Notes: a model not told the origin generated them from the letters alone. Positions 1 through 8,070 are shown, numbered from the stretch's first letter. The stretch: 46,281 nt of DNA from Candidatus Poribacteria bacterium (GCA_022822275.1 JAJEBZ010000225.1:1-46281), one strand, 5' to 3'. Numbers and translations: made by a program.

Positions 1-152
1 CGTCGAATAAAAACGCATAAATAAACACAGTTTTTGTAGAGAAAATTGACAACATCTCCTACAAGAAACCGTAAATCACTGGGGTTGAAAACATCTCCAC
101 ACAACAGTGTTTCTTGACAATTGAATGCCTCTGGCTAACCCTGAAATTGATC

Positions 153-181
153 TTGACAGTCTATGCTAATAATGTTATACT
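153..181 (+). promoter_or_regulatory. sigma70-type promoter for MNT/HEPN genes
   Basis: TTGACA at 153-158 and TATACT at 176-181 are separated by exactly 17 bases. The predicted start of transcription is about 20 bases before the ribosome binding site AAGGAG of the nucleotidyltransferase gene. Bases 1-152 hold no gene I can support. Confidence 0.7.
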
Positions 182-206
182 TCCATGTTTTTTAAGGAGT
201 ATCCTC

Positions 207-608
207 ATGATTACACAACAAGAAATACAAGCAACATGTGATGATATCGTGCAGGAATTTGATCCGTTGCAGATTATACTTTTTGGATCCTATGCTTATG
301 GGACACCCACAAAGAACTCTGATGTAGACTTACTTGTCGTTTTGCCAATACCAAAATCGGAGTTTCGCAACAAAGCTGTGGAAATACGCAAACGGATTCC
401 ATACCGCTTTAGAATGGATATTCTTGTTCGCTCACCAGAAGAAATCGCATATCGTGTCTCATATAACGATTGGTTTCTGCGCGAAATTGTTGAAAAAGGG
501 AAATTGCTTCATGGGAATGAAACACCTTATTACATTGATACTTCACAAAAAATGGGGAACTATGTTACCAAAGAGAAGGGAACCACAAACCCTTTGACAT
601 TGGAATAG
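207..608 (+). CDS. MNT-type nucleotidyltransferase (antitoxin-like)
   Basis: This is a minimal nucleotidyltransferase of the DNA polymerase beta superfamily, 133 residues. The signature GSYAYG is at residues 27-32, followed by the metal-binding acidic pair D39 and D41 (SDVDLLV) and the third acidic residue D71 (MDILV). In MNT-HEPN systems such proteins neutralise the HEPN RNase, in studied cases by AMPylating a tyrosine on it. The start at 207 is chosen because AAGGAG lies 7 bases upstream and the fold begins directly there; an upstream in-frame start at 114 would precede the promoter's -10 box. The C-terminal end (after GKLLHG) is unlike the family and reads into what looks like the start of the HEPN protein in the same frame. 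A plain nucleotidyltransferase without a toxin partner is the alternative. Confidence 0.85.
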   Translation: MITQQEIQATCDDIVQEFDPLQIILFGSYAYGTPTKNSDVDLLVVLPIPKSEFRNKAVEIRKRIPYRFRMDILVRSPEEIAYRVSYNDWFLREIVEKGKLLHGNETPYYIDTSQKMGNYVTKEKGTTNPLTLE

Positions 609-668
609 ATAGAAAAAGCAGAAAACGATTTTGCTGCTGTACAACAACTTCTACCAGCACAAGATCCG

Positions 669-962
669 TTGCATGATATAATATGTTTTCATCTCCAACA
701 GTGTATCGAAAAGCACCTGAAGGCATGGTTGCAAGAGGCAAATATCCCTTTTGCAAAAACACACGACCTTGAGGAATTGTTACATCTTATCGTTCCAACA
801 CTGCCAACGTGGAATGTATGGTTGGCTGATTTTAAGATAATCACCGCGTATGCAGCGGAATCACGTTACTCCGGTGATTCTGCTACCGCTGAGAATACTA
901 AACATGCACTGAAAATTTGTGAAGAAGTTAGAGGCACTATCCATGAACATCTGAATCCATAG
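669..962 (+). CDS. HEPN domain protein, N-terminus interrupted by TAG
   Basis: The translation matches HEPN proteins paired with MNT nucleotidyltransferases: DPLHDIICFHLQQCIEKHLK is the typical first helix and AAESRYSGD the usual loop. HEPN proteins of this class act as ribonuclease toxins or as binding partners of MNT. The recognisable domain starts before the first usable start codon (TTG 669): bases 609-668 encode IEKAENDFAAVQQLLPAQ in the same frame. Further upstream the frame reads NPLTLE, then TAG at 606-608 where homologues usually have a tryptophan codon (NPLTLEW). So either TGG has changed to TAG and the initiation codon was lost (at the ACA or ACC before AAC), or a TTG start gives a shortened protein. 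I see no ribosome binding site before 669. It is probably a decaying or truncated gene, less likely an MNT-HEPN readthrough fusion. Confidence 0.6.
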   Translation: MHDIICFHLQQCIEKHLKAWLQEANIPFAKTHDLEELLHLIVPTLPTWNVWLADFKIITAYAAESRYSGDSATAENTKHALKICEEVRGTIHEHLNP

Positions 963-988
963 ACTTCATTTCTGAGTTTTCGCTATAA

Positions 989-1708
989 ATGTTAAAAAAA
1001 AGACAATTATTTCTTCTGTTTACGTTACTAACTCTTTCAGTTACCCTGTTGCATGCAGCACCGTTAAAAACGCTCTCATTAGATTTCACGCGTGAGTTAA
1101 CCGAAAACGGAAAGATAGACAAAACAGAAGGAATACTCCATTACGATGCAAAAAATGCAAAAGTTGTCATTGAAGTTACAAAACCGCTAAAGCAGATCAT
1201 GGTAGCGAAGGAGAATATATTACAGATCTACTACCCAATAGAGAAACAGGCATTTCGTTTTATCTCAAAAGGGCCAGTACCGCTACCACTCGTTGAATCT
1301 ATCATACAAACAACACAAGCCGAATTCGGATTAACCGCATTAGGATATACCCTTGATAAGCATGAAATTGTAGATAAGGTCCTGTATACATATTGGAATC
1401 CACATGAAAAGGTGAAAGAACATCTTGGTATTGCTATCTTAGGTATGCGTGATGATAAACTCATCTCCGCGGAGGTAAAAAACCCAAAAGGGCAACTGAT
1501 TGCAAGGACACTCTATCAAAATCATCATAAAACAGGAACAAATTTTATTCCAATGAAAGTTACAGCAACCGTTTATGATGAAAAATCCAATATGATACGG
1601 TTTGAAAAGATAACCTATCGTAAACCACAAGTGAATTCAAAAACACAAAACCCTATGCTAAATTTCACCATTCCCATGTCTGTGGAGGTAAAAGAAATCA
1701 AATGGTAA
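989..1708 (+). CDS. LolA-like outer-membrane lipoprotein carrier
   Basis: A 239-residue protein with a signal peptide (positive MLKKRQ, a hydrophobic run to about residue 20, then LLHAAP). The body has the alternating beta-strand pattern of the LolA/LolB/RseB fold: a short repressive start (LSLDFTRELTENGKIDKTEG), then strands such as KNILQIYYP and AFRFISKG and a long C-terminal sheet. LolA-type proteins chaperone lipoproteins through the periplasm; the exact cargo here cannot be told. The stop overlaps the start of the next gene (ATGGTAA), so the two are translationally coupled. No clear ribosome binding site precedes the ATG, which lies 26 bases after the HEPN stop. Family assignment is by overall pattern, so the precise subfamily is uncertain. 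Confidence 0.6.
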   Translation: MLKKRQLFLLFTLLTLSVTLLHAAPLKTLSLDFTRELTENGKIDKTEGILHYDAKNAKVVIEVTKPLKQIMVAKENILQIYYPIEKQAFRFISKGPVPLPLVESIIQTTQAEFGLTALGYTLDKHEIVDKVLYTYWNPHEKVKEHLGIAILGMRDDKLISAEVKNPKGQLIARTLYQNHHKTGTNFIPMKVTATVYDEKSNMIRFEKITYRKPQVNSKTQNPMLNFTIPMSVEVKEIKW

Positions 1709-2142
1709 AATATACTCCTTTTCACCTATCTGTTTTATCCTGTATATGCTATCTGTTCTTTGTTTTAAATGTGATGCCAACTGTAGCAGATGAAAACGCT
1801 GATCTTGCGTTTATTCTTGACGCTAATCCGATCTCAACACCGAATCCCAATGAAGAAATTAACTTTAATCCCAAAGAGACATCAGAGCTGAAGTTTGCAG
1901 CTACTGGTTTGATTCGATTGTATCAAAAGTTTGTCTCCAGTCAAGATGGACCCTCATGTAATTTTACACCTACCTGCTCTCGATTCGGAATGGGATGTAT
2001 ACAGGAATACGGAGTATTACGTGGTATCCTTCTTGCCGCAGATAGACTACTCCGCTGTAACGGATCCCATTCACCACACTATCATTTAGACATAAGGACA
2101 AACAAGTACTCTGATCCAATTACAGATTATGCAAATGAATAA
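1702..2142 (+). CDS. yidD: YidD-family protein with an export-type leader
   Basis: Residues from about 58 to the end match the YidD (DUF37) family: GLIRLYQKFVSS, then the cysteine-rich core CNFTPTCSRFGMGC, and LLAADRLLRCN. Classical YidD is a 70-90 residue, inner-face membrane-associated factor that helps YidC insertion and is normally encoded with rnpA and yidC. This copy is 146 residues long because of an N-terminal extension of about 57 residues that begins with a hydrophobic stretch resembling a signal peptide (residues 8-30, ending near PTVADE). It overlaps the LolA-like gene by 7 bases and the following gene by 14 bases, so all three are co-translated. The domain call is strong; export of the domain is an inference from the leader. 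Confidence 0.88.
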   Translation: MVKYTPFHLSVLSCICYLFFVLNVMPTVADENADLAFILDANPISTPNPNEEINFNPKETSELKFAATGLIRLYQKFVSSQDGPSCNFTPTCSRFGMGCIQEYGVLRGILLAADRLLRCNGSHSPHYHLDIRTNKYSDPITDYANE

Positions 2143-3013
2143 GTTCTTCGGATTGTTTCTTCTCCTCCTAATCAATGCAGTTTTTCTGTGTGATTTAATC
2201 GCAGAGGAGTCGATTGATTACTACAGTCCTGAAAATACCCTCAAATTCGCTGATTACCTATTTGCACAGGGAGACTACCTACGGGCTGTTGGTGAATACC
2301 AACGATATATGTTTATACAACCAAAAGATAATGAGATGATTCGGTATAAAATAGCAGTTTGCTACCGTTTAGGTGGAAAAAATGAACATGCAATCCAGGC
2401 ATTTAGGAAGTTGTTAAATGAATCTTCAGACAGCAAAGCGGTAAGTGCTGCATGTTATCAGATTGGTGTTTCCTATTTTCTAATGCAACAGTATAGTGAA
2501 TCCGTCAGCTTTCTGGACACATCGTTACCACTTATGTCTGACGATCAATTCCGGATTGAATCCCAACAGCTCATTGGGCTATCATACCTGATGAATCGTG
2601 ATTGGAGTTCCGCCAAGAAAATCTTTAACGAACTGAAAGAAACGGATATTTTAGAAGCAAGACAAAAAGCAATTGTTTATAGCGAATATGCAAATAACGG
2701 GGCAAATCTTCCAAATCGCAGCCCAATTTTAGCTGGATTTCTATCTACAATTGTCCCTGGTGCAGGCAGATTGTATACGGGACGTTTTGGCGACGCGGTG
2801 ACATCTATTATCACAGTGGGTATAACAGGTTGGCAGGCTTACGATGGGTTCAGTAAAGATGGACTTTCGTCTGCAAAAGGTTGGACCCTTGGAACTTTGT
2901 GTGCTATTTTCTATGCTGGAAACATCTACGGGTCTGTCATTTCAGCAAAGGTATACAACCGCCATGTGGCAGATGAGTTTCTGACCACACTGTCAATTGA
3001 ATTTCCATATTGA
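2129..3013 (+). CDS. TPR protein with C-terminal membrane segment
   Basis: A 294-residue protein with an N-terminal signal sequence (MNKFFGLFLLLLINAVFLC), then TPR-like helical repeats from about residue 35 to 190 (for example YLFAQGDYLRAVGEYQRY and AIQAFRKLLNES). A second hydrophobic module from about residue 200 opens with SPILAGFLSTIVPGAGRLY and continues with GRFGDAVTSIITVGITG. That proline-glycine module is seen in membrane proteins of unknown role encoded next to yidD in other bacteria (from memory of the family). The start overlaps the yidD-like gene, with a second possible ATG at 2135. TPR units usually scaffold protein complexes; with a LolA-like and a YidD-like neighbour the unit probably works on envelope protein or lipoprotein traffic, which is an inference. 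Confidence 0.75.
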   Translation: MQMNKFFGLFLLLLINAVFLCDLIAEESIDYYSPENTLKFADYLFAQGDYLRAVGEYQRYMFIQPKDNEMIRYKIAVCYRLGGKNEHAIQAFRKLLNESSDSKAVSAACYQIGVSYFLMQQYSESVSFLDTSLPLMSDDQFRIESQQLIGLSYLMNRDWSSAKKIFNELKETDILEARQKAIVYSEYANNGANLPNRSPILAGFLSTIVPGAGRLYTGRFGDAVTSIITVGITGWQAYDGFSKDGLSSAKGWTLGTLCAIFYAGNIYGSVISAKVYNRHVADEFLTTLSIEFPY

Positions 3014-3127
3014 TTATGCTTAAATGTGAATAGGGATGTGCAAATCCAAGATCAAATTGTGCTAATCGTTGAATCCCGGTTTCCTTTGGCGGGTTTTATT
3101 ATAAAAAATATAATTAATGGGGCACTT

Positions 3128-3192
3128 TTGTAGCACAAACTGTTAGTTTGTGCTACAACATCCCTGGCCGGTTCGGTTTCCTAACCGAACCG
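3128..3192. repeat. two adjacent intergenic hairpins
   Basis: Bases 3128-3158 form a perfect 14-bp stem around GTT: the left arm contains GTAGCACAAACT and the right arm AGTTTGTGCTAC. Bases 3169-3192 form a 10-bp stem, CGGTTCGGTT/AACCGAACCG, with the loop TCCT. Relatives of the first occur at 3324-3346, 20177-20197 and 21971-22001; a relative of the second (GGTGCGGTT/AACCGCACC) is at 19882-19903. They are dispersed REP-like palindromes and may double as terminators for the gene ending at 3013. Confidence 0.75.
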
Positions 3193-3289
3193 AACAAATG
3201 TCCAATTAATTCTAAAGTCTACTATAAATACCACTGCTCAGTCAACGGACTATTGTAGGTCACGATTCGGAGATCGCTCCTACAGAAAT

Positions 3290-3411
3290 CTAATACCATT
3301 TCTAATAATAAATGCCCCTTTTCTGTAGCACAAACTGTTAGTTTGGGTTTCCATATTCCGTTTCATTCTAACAACCGGTAATGCGACAAAAATTAATAGA
3401 AATGGTATTAG
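3290..3411. repeat. short inverted-repeat element
   Basis: The arms at 3290-3308 and 3393-3411 are inverted copies matching at 18 of 19 bases (the right arm contains AGAAATGGTATTAG). Between them lies a degenerate copy of the GTAGCACAAACT hairpin (3324-3346) whose right half has decayed. The size and layout resemble a miniature inverted-repeat element. Just upstream, 3256-3283 holds another hairpin (TGTAGG/CCTACA). Apart from these elements I see nothing coding between 3014 and 3452. Confidence 0.55.
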
Positions 3412-3452
3412 AAGCACTGTTGGCATATTCCACGTTACCAACAATAGGAAAC

Positions 3453-4241
3453 CTATCTTGAAAGATTCCTCTTGAGTTGCCCCCACGTTGTTGATAACTT
3501 ATCCTGGGGTGTAACTGACAGAACAGCATCAATACCGTTGTTCATCAACTGCTGTATTTCTCGTTGAGAACGTGCAATGTTAGATACACGCACCTCGTCT
3601 AACCTACCATCAAGAAATGGAGTACCGCCTCGTCCAAGCCAAATTGCCTCTTCGCTTGCAATTATATCACCACCAAAATTATTCTCGTTATCAATTTCAC
3701 CGTTTATATAAAGTTTCGCGTTGCCAGATGCTGCATCATAAGTAGCAGCAATATGTATCCATTCAAGTAGGGATAAATCGGTTTCGGATGTTATATTCGC
3801 ACTACCCCAGGCATTCGTGGTAGTCGCCATCCTTAGTTCAGCCTTTAGATTGTTGCGTGGACCTACCTTATATGTGGCAGATTTTGTTACACCGACACCG
3901 CCAGCTGTCGGATCAGAGTTCAAATATACCCACATCTCAATAGTAAGTCCTTGCGCTAAATCAACCGTATCATTATCAGGAATTTCAACGAAATCACCTT
4001 GTGCGTTTCCACCAAAAATTAGTCCTTTGTTAATCTTACCCACACCCGACTCAGCACCCACAACTAAACCATCGTTTCCCTTGTCAGACAAGTCTGTGAC
4101 CATATCGTTACTAATATCTTCAAATGTATATAACAACACAGTATTGCTATCTTGAGCAAAAGCATGTATATTAATAACACTTGTAATGAGAACCAATAAT
4201 ATTAGTTGGTTTTTTAAAGTTGTTAAATCATACATGGACAT
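3453..4241 (-). CDS. secreted LamG-domain protein
   Basis: A concanavalin A-like (LamG/Laminin_G_3) protein. The chosen start (ATGTCCATG at 4241) has AAGGGG a few bases upstream; a farther in-frame ATG at 4262 lacks one. A signal peptide is followed by the domain: LLYTFEDISND, then GNDGLVVG, the strand pair FVEIPDNDTVDL and GLTIEMWVYL, WIHIAATYDA, AKLYINGE, and the closing strand GRLDEVRVSNIARS. Such domains bind glycans or proteins outside the cell. The tail LSVTPQDKLSTTWGQLK also closes the LamG protein at 24545-25351. The 210 bases separating it from the divergent gene at 4451 are very AT-rich and may hold both promoters. The substrate is unknown. Confidence 0.85.
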   Translation of the reverse strand: MSMYDLTTLKNQLILLVLITSVINIHAFAQDSNTVLLYTFEDISNDMVTDLSDKGNDGLVVGAESGVGKINKGLIFGGNAQGDFVEIPDNDTVDLAQGLTIEMWVYLNSDPTAGGVGVTKSATYKVGPRNNLKAELRMATTTNAWGSANITSETDLSLLEWIHIAATYDAASGNAKLYINGEIDNENNFGGDIIASEEAIWLGRGGTPFLDGRLDEVRVSNIARSQREIQQLMNNGIDAVLSVTPQDKLSTTWGQLKRNLSR

Positions 4242-4450
4242 GACCCCTTGATTGATATTCATTTATATTATTTTAGTTTTCTTAATATATCATAATTAGA
4301 AAAATTCTTATACAAAAAATGTATATTTCAAATTTAAAGCATAAAAATGAGTTTTCTATGAACAATTTTAGTCCTAATTTGCCTAATCTAATACAAATAG
4401 TTTTATTCAATCCTTAACATTTATCAGTAATGCAAAATAAGGAAAAGTCT

Positions 4451-6607
4451 ATGAACAATAAAAATAAAATACCGATTATCTCTATAGTAATGATACTCTC
4501 TGTAATGATAGTTCATAATCTAATGTTTGTTCATAATATTTGGACACAAGATACGCTCTCAGACAATGAAAAAAGGTTCGACTTAGATGGAAACGGGGAA
4601 CTTAGCACTTCAGAAAAAAACTTGATGGAAAGGATTGTAAGGATAGAAAATGATAGAGGGGAACAATTCAGTTCTCGTCAGATTCGTCAGCTAAGCAGTA
4701 TGCAGAGTAATCGCCCCCGTGGTGGCAGAACAGGCAGACCACGCGGATCCAGAACACCCACAGGACCACGTTTAAACCCAGAGCAGGTTTCATTTAGGGA
4801 CGGGACGGCTACAGTCCCCGACCGTGAAACCTTTAAGAAACTCTCTTACCAAGGTACTGATGTGCGTATAGATACTCAACTAACTGGTATTGAGTTTGTC
4901 AAAATACAGATAGAAAATATGCACACGGACAACCCACAACTCTATTTTATGAATACAAAGACGCATCGTTCTCATGGCAGTTTCATGCAGGCTGCTGGAT
5001 TGGCAAGAGGTCAAGGACAGATGCGGGGCGTTTTGAGTTACCGTCCACTGTTCACATCCCCAAATGGGGAACCTGGAGTATATACATTTGAGTTTAATCC
5101 AAATGACGCATTCCCGTATGAAGAAATAAAACGTGTTCATGATTTACTTGTGGCAAAAATGCCTATATTAGAAGGTCGCCTCGGTTATTGTCCGCTTTGG
5201 GGAGCAATTGATCTCTATAGACGCGAAAAGTCTTTATATGATGTAGCAGAATTCCCCGTGTATTTTGAAGACGATCTTTATGCTAATGTTGGATACCTTC
5301 CCTTAAATACTGGAGAATCATTTGGTCATTTACGAATATTAGAAGCAGATGAACGGCCAACTCCGCGCGACATCGTTATATGCAAGACATTGCCTAACGA
5401 AATGTCACGTGTTGCCGGCATTATTACAGGTGTTCGTCAAACACCGCTTTCACATGTCAACCTTCGTGCAATTCAGGACAAAGTACCAAACGCATTCATT
5501 ACAAATGCAACTGAGAACAACTTGATCGCACCACTGATAGGAAAATATGTCTATTACCAAGTCAACGCAGACGGTTTTGAAATTAGAGAGGCAACCCAAA
5601 AAGAGGTAAATGCACATTTCGCAGATTTACGTCCAGCAACAATTCAAAAACCTAAACGCAACCTATCCATAAAGAAGGTCTTGACATTAGATGAGATTAC
5701 TTTCACCAATTCCGATAGTTTTGGTGTCAAAACGGCAAACATTGCGACATTACGGACGTTTGGTTTTCCAGATGACACAGTACCTGATGGGGTTGGTGTT
5801 CCATTCTACTTTTATGACGAGTTTATGAAACACAATGGTTTTTATGAAAAGGTAAAAACCTTGCTCAATGATTCGGAATTCCAGAATTCACAGGACAATA
5901 AGGAAGCAGAACTCAAAAAGTTTCAAGACGAGATCAAAAAAGCAAAAATGCCTGCTTGGATGATAGCTGCCCTTTCTGATTTACACAATTCATTCCTAAA
6001 GGGAACCCCGCTCCGATGTCGTTCCAGTACAAATAACGAGGATTTACCAGGATTTAGTGGTGCAGGGTTATATGATTCCTTTACACACAATTCAGATGAA
6101 GGACATTTATCAAAATCCATAAAACAGGTTTATGCAAGTCTATGGAATTACCGTGCTTTTGATGCACGTGAGTTCTATCGCATAGACCATTTGACGACAG
6201 CGATGGGTGTACTAATTCATCCAAATTACGCTGGTGAATTGGCAAACGGCGTTGCAGTAACAGATGATGTTGTTTATCAGACAATTGGCAATTACTACCT
6301 TAATACACAGATTGGTGAAGACCTTGTAACTAACCCAAATGAACAGTCACGACCAGAAGAAATACTGTTGGATATCCGTGACGGTAATGCTTATAGGGTA
6401 GTTTCAATGTCAAATCAAACGAGTGATGGAAAACAGTTGCTAACAGGTAGTCATCTGCGTGAGCTGCATCTATATCTTGGTACTATTCATAATAGATTCA
6501 GACGGCTTTACGGTTCAAGTGGCGCGGGCTTTGCAATGGAAATTGAATACAAAGTGACTAAAAATGGCAATATAGCGATCAAGCAAGCACGTCCATGGGG
6601 GCAATAA
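4451..6607 (+). CDS. exported PEP/pyruvate-binding (dikinase-like) protein with EF-hand
   Basis: A 718-residue protein. The start at 4451 is preferred over 4430 because AAGGA lies 7 bases before it. Order: a hydrophobic signal or anchor (about residues 8-33), a single EF-hand loop (DLDGNGELSTSE), an Arg/Gly/Pro-rich linker, a novel-looking middle, a swivelling phosphohistidine-type motif TPLSHVNLRA with His335, then a C-terminal ATP-grasp half typical of PPDK_N (LRCRSSTNNEDLPGFSGAGL) ending IAIKQARPWG. Phosphohistidine-before-ATP-grasp is the order of glucan water dikinases, not of PEP synthase. It may phosphorylate a polysaccharide or be a non-catalytic relative. The puzzle is the leader, because ATP is not expected outside the cytoplasm. 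It is divergent from a LamG gene. Enzyme activity is an inference. Confidence 0.75.
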   Translation: MNNKNKIPIISIVMILSVMIVHNLMFVHNIWTQDTLSDNEKRFDLDGNGELSTSEKNLMERIVRIENDRGEQFSSRQIRQLSSMQSNRPRGGRTGRPRGSRTPTGPRLNPEQVSFRDGTATVPDRETFKKLSYQGTDVRIDTQLTGIEFVKIQIENMHTDNPQLYFMNTKTHRSHGSFMQAAGLARGQGQMRGVLSYRPLFTSPNGEPGVYTFEFNPNDAFPYEEIKRVHDLLVAKMPILEGRLGYCPLWGAIDLYRREKSLYDVAEFPVYFEDDLYANVGYLPLNTGESFGHLRILEADERPTPRDIVICKTLPNEMSRVAGIITGVRQTPLSHVNLRAIQDKVPNAFITNATENNLIAPLIGKYVYYQVNADGFEIREATQKEVNAHFADLRPATIQKPKRNLSIKKVLTLDEITFTNSDSFGVKTANIATLRTFGFPDDTVPDGVGVPFYFYDEFMKHNGFYEKVKTLLNDSEFQNSQDNKEAELKKFQDEIKKAKMPAWMIAALSDLHNSFLKGTPLRCRSSTNNEDLPGFSGAGLYDSFTHNSDEGHLSKSIKQVYASLWNYRAFDAREFYRIDHLTTAMGVLIHPNYAGELANGVAVTDDVVYQTIGNYYLNTQIGEDLVTNPNEQSRPEEILLDIRDGNAYRVVSMSNQTSDGKQLLTGSHLRELHLYLGTIHNRFRRLYGSSGAGFAMEIEYKVTKNGNIAIKQARPWGQ

Positions 6608-6641
6608 TCACGGTTATGCTGTTTCTAACATAAAGTTGAAC

Positions 6642-6670
6642 TTGAAAAAAAGCAGTAACCGTGTTATAAT
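6642..6670 (+). promoter_or_regulatory. sigma70-type promoter for the ECF sigma operon
   Basis: TTGAAA (6642-6647), a 17-base spacer, and a perfect TATAAT (6665-6670), about 104 bases before the sigma gene start. No obvious ECF-type autoregulatory site (AAC...CGT-like pair) was recognised in 6608-6773. Confidence 0.7.
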
Positions 6671-6773
6671 CCTGTTAAATTCATGCAGTAAAAAACAAAA
6701 AACGAAAATTAAATGAAGAAATAATAATTATAATTCAACTAAATCAATAACATCTGTGCAAGGTGGACTTTAT

Positions 6774-7331
6774 ATGATTCCAGATGATGTTTATGTGCAC
6801 AAAACAGTCGAAGGTGATGTTGAGGCGTTCAACGAATTAGTTAGCCGCCACCACACCAAAATATATGGGTTAGCATACCGAATGCTGGGCAATTCTGAGG
6901 ATGCAGAAGATGCCACGCAAGAAACTTTTTTAGAGGCTTACAAGTCAATAAAATCGTTTCGATTCCAATCGCAATTCGGAACCTGGCTCTACAGTATCGG
7001 ATTAAATACTTGTAATCAGTACATACGAAAAGCCAAGTCCCGCAATAGAATGCTGGAAGCGTACACCGAAGAAACAGCAACACGCGGCATGGCTGAAGAA
7101 CGGAATGTTCCAGAACGGGTGGTGATAAAGACTGAACAGAGTCAAGTGATTCAAGCTGCTATTGACCGCTTACCACCGAAACAACGTGAAGTCATAACGT
7201 TATATTATATGCAACATCTCAAATACAAAGAAATTGCCGAAGTCCTAAACATTTCCCTCGGCACCGTTGCCTCAAGGTTAAATAAAGCAACCCAAAACCT
7301 AAAAACAAAATTGGAAAAATACTATCTGTAA
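6774..7331 (+). CDS. ECF sigma factor (RpoE-like)
   Basis: RNA polymerase sigma-70 family factor of the extracytoplasmic type, 185 residues. Region 2 is clear (AFNELVSRHHTKIYGLAYRM, then EDAEDATQETFLEAY and FGTWLYSIGLNTC), as is region 4 (DRLPPKQREVITLYYMQHL, then the helix-turn-helix YKEIAEVLNISLGTVASRL). It directs polymerase to envelope or stress promoters when freed from its anti-sigma factor. AAGGTGG precedes the ATG at 6774, so I prefer it to an in-frame GTG at 6756. The next gene, 58 bases downstream, encodes the likely anti-sigma factor. Confidence 0.95.
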   Translation: MIPDDVYVHKTVEGDVEAFNELVSRHHTKIYGLAYRMLGNSEDAEDATQETFLEAYKSIKSFRFQSQFGTWLYSIGLNTCNQYIRKAKSRNRMLEAYTEETATRGMAEERNVPERVVIKTEQSQVIQAAIDRLPPKQREVITLYYMQHLKYKEIAEVLNISLGTVASRLNKATQNLKTKLEKYYL

Positions 7332-7389
7332 ACAATTTTGTGTGTAACATGTACATATTATTACCTTTATAAAAGCGAGGATTGTTAAA

Positions 7390-8070
7390 ATGAATTGTGA
7401 ACAGACTCGTAAAAACCTGGTTTTACATCGTCAAGGTAACATGTTAACTGGGACAGAACGGAAGAACTTTTTGCAACATCTGCGGGGCTGCAAGGCATGT
7501 CAAGTGGAATATGAAGGATTATTGCACACTGCTTCATTGCTCGGAAGTCTTGAAGCACCAGTACCGCCACCCGATTTACTTGGGAAAATTCAAAACCAAA
7601 TTCGGGAAGTTCATAAGCAATCGCAAACCGCCCTCTTTGCAAACCCAATCTCATGGCTATTACAGAAGTTCAAAATAGAACTTCCCCCACAGTTTGTGAA
7701 CAGCGTTGCATTGCTTTGCTACTTGGCTGCGTCTGTTTTTTTAGTGAAGATAGCATTTTTCACCGAAAAACCGACAGAAGATTACGTTTCACCAGCGTTT
7801 GAAGCGACACGTGCAAAATATGCCCGTGTTTCACCATCACCGTGGGGAACGTTAAAACATCAATACGCGAAAATAGATAGTCCGCAGCCATCAAACCTTC
7901 TAATAGAGAAAAGTATTAGCATGCCGAACCAATTCGTTGGTATTGAAACACCAGAGGTTTGGTATCCCCACGCAATTAATACTAACACCGAAACCATTGA
8001 TGCTCACATACCAAACATTACAAACCAGAAACTTACACTATTTTGGAGCGACATCAAAACGAATCTATAA
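7390..8070 (+). CDS. zinc-binding anti-sigma factor
   Basis: A 226-residue protein with an N-terminal zf-HC2 motif: C3 and then H30-x3-C34-x2-C37 (HLRGCKAC), the zinc-coordinating set of ZAS anti-sigma factors that clamp ECF sigma factors. One membrane segment follows at about residues 103-122 (NSVALLCYLAASVFLVKIAF), and roughly 100 residues lie beyond it, presumably outside the membrane as a sensor. No known domain was recognised in that part. Its place right after the sigma gene and before a strong terminator marks a two-gene operon. The sensed signal is unknown. Confidence 0.88.
   Translation: MNCEQTRKNLVLHRQGNMLTGTERKNFLQHLRGCKACQVEYEGLLHTASLLGSLEAPVPPPDLLGKIQNQIREVHKQSQTALFANPISWLLQKFKIELPPQFVNSVALLCYLAASVFLVKIAFFTEKPTEDYVSPAFEATRAKYARVSPSPWGTLKHQYAKIDSPQPSNLLIEKSISMPNQFVGIETPEVWYPHAINTNTETIDAHIPNITNQKLTLFWSDIKTNL

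Noticed and set aside
3280-3486. Minus-strand frame of 68 codons
   Set aside because: It lies in the repeat-rich gap, overlaps the 3' end of the LamG gene, and has no ribosome binding site or recognisable domain.
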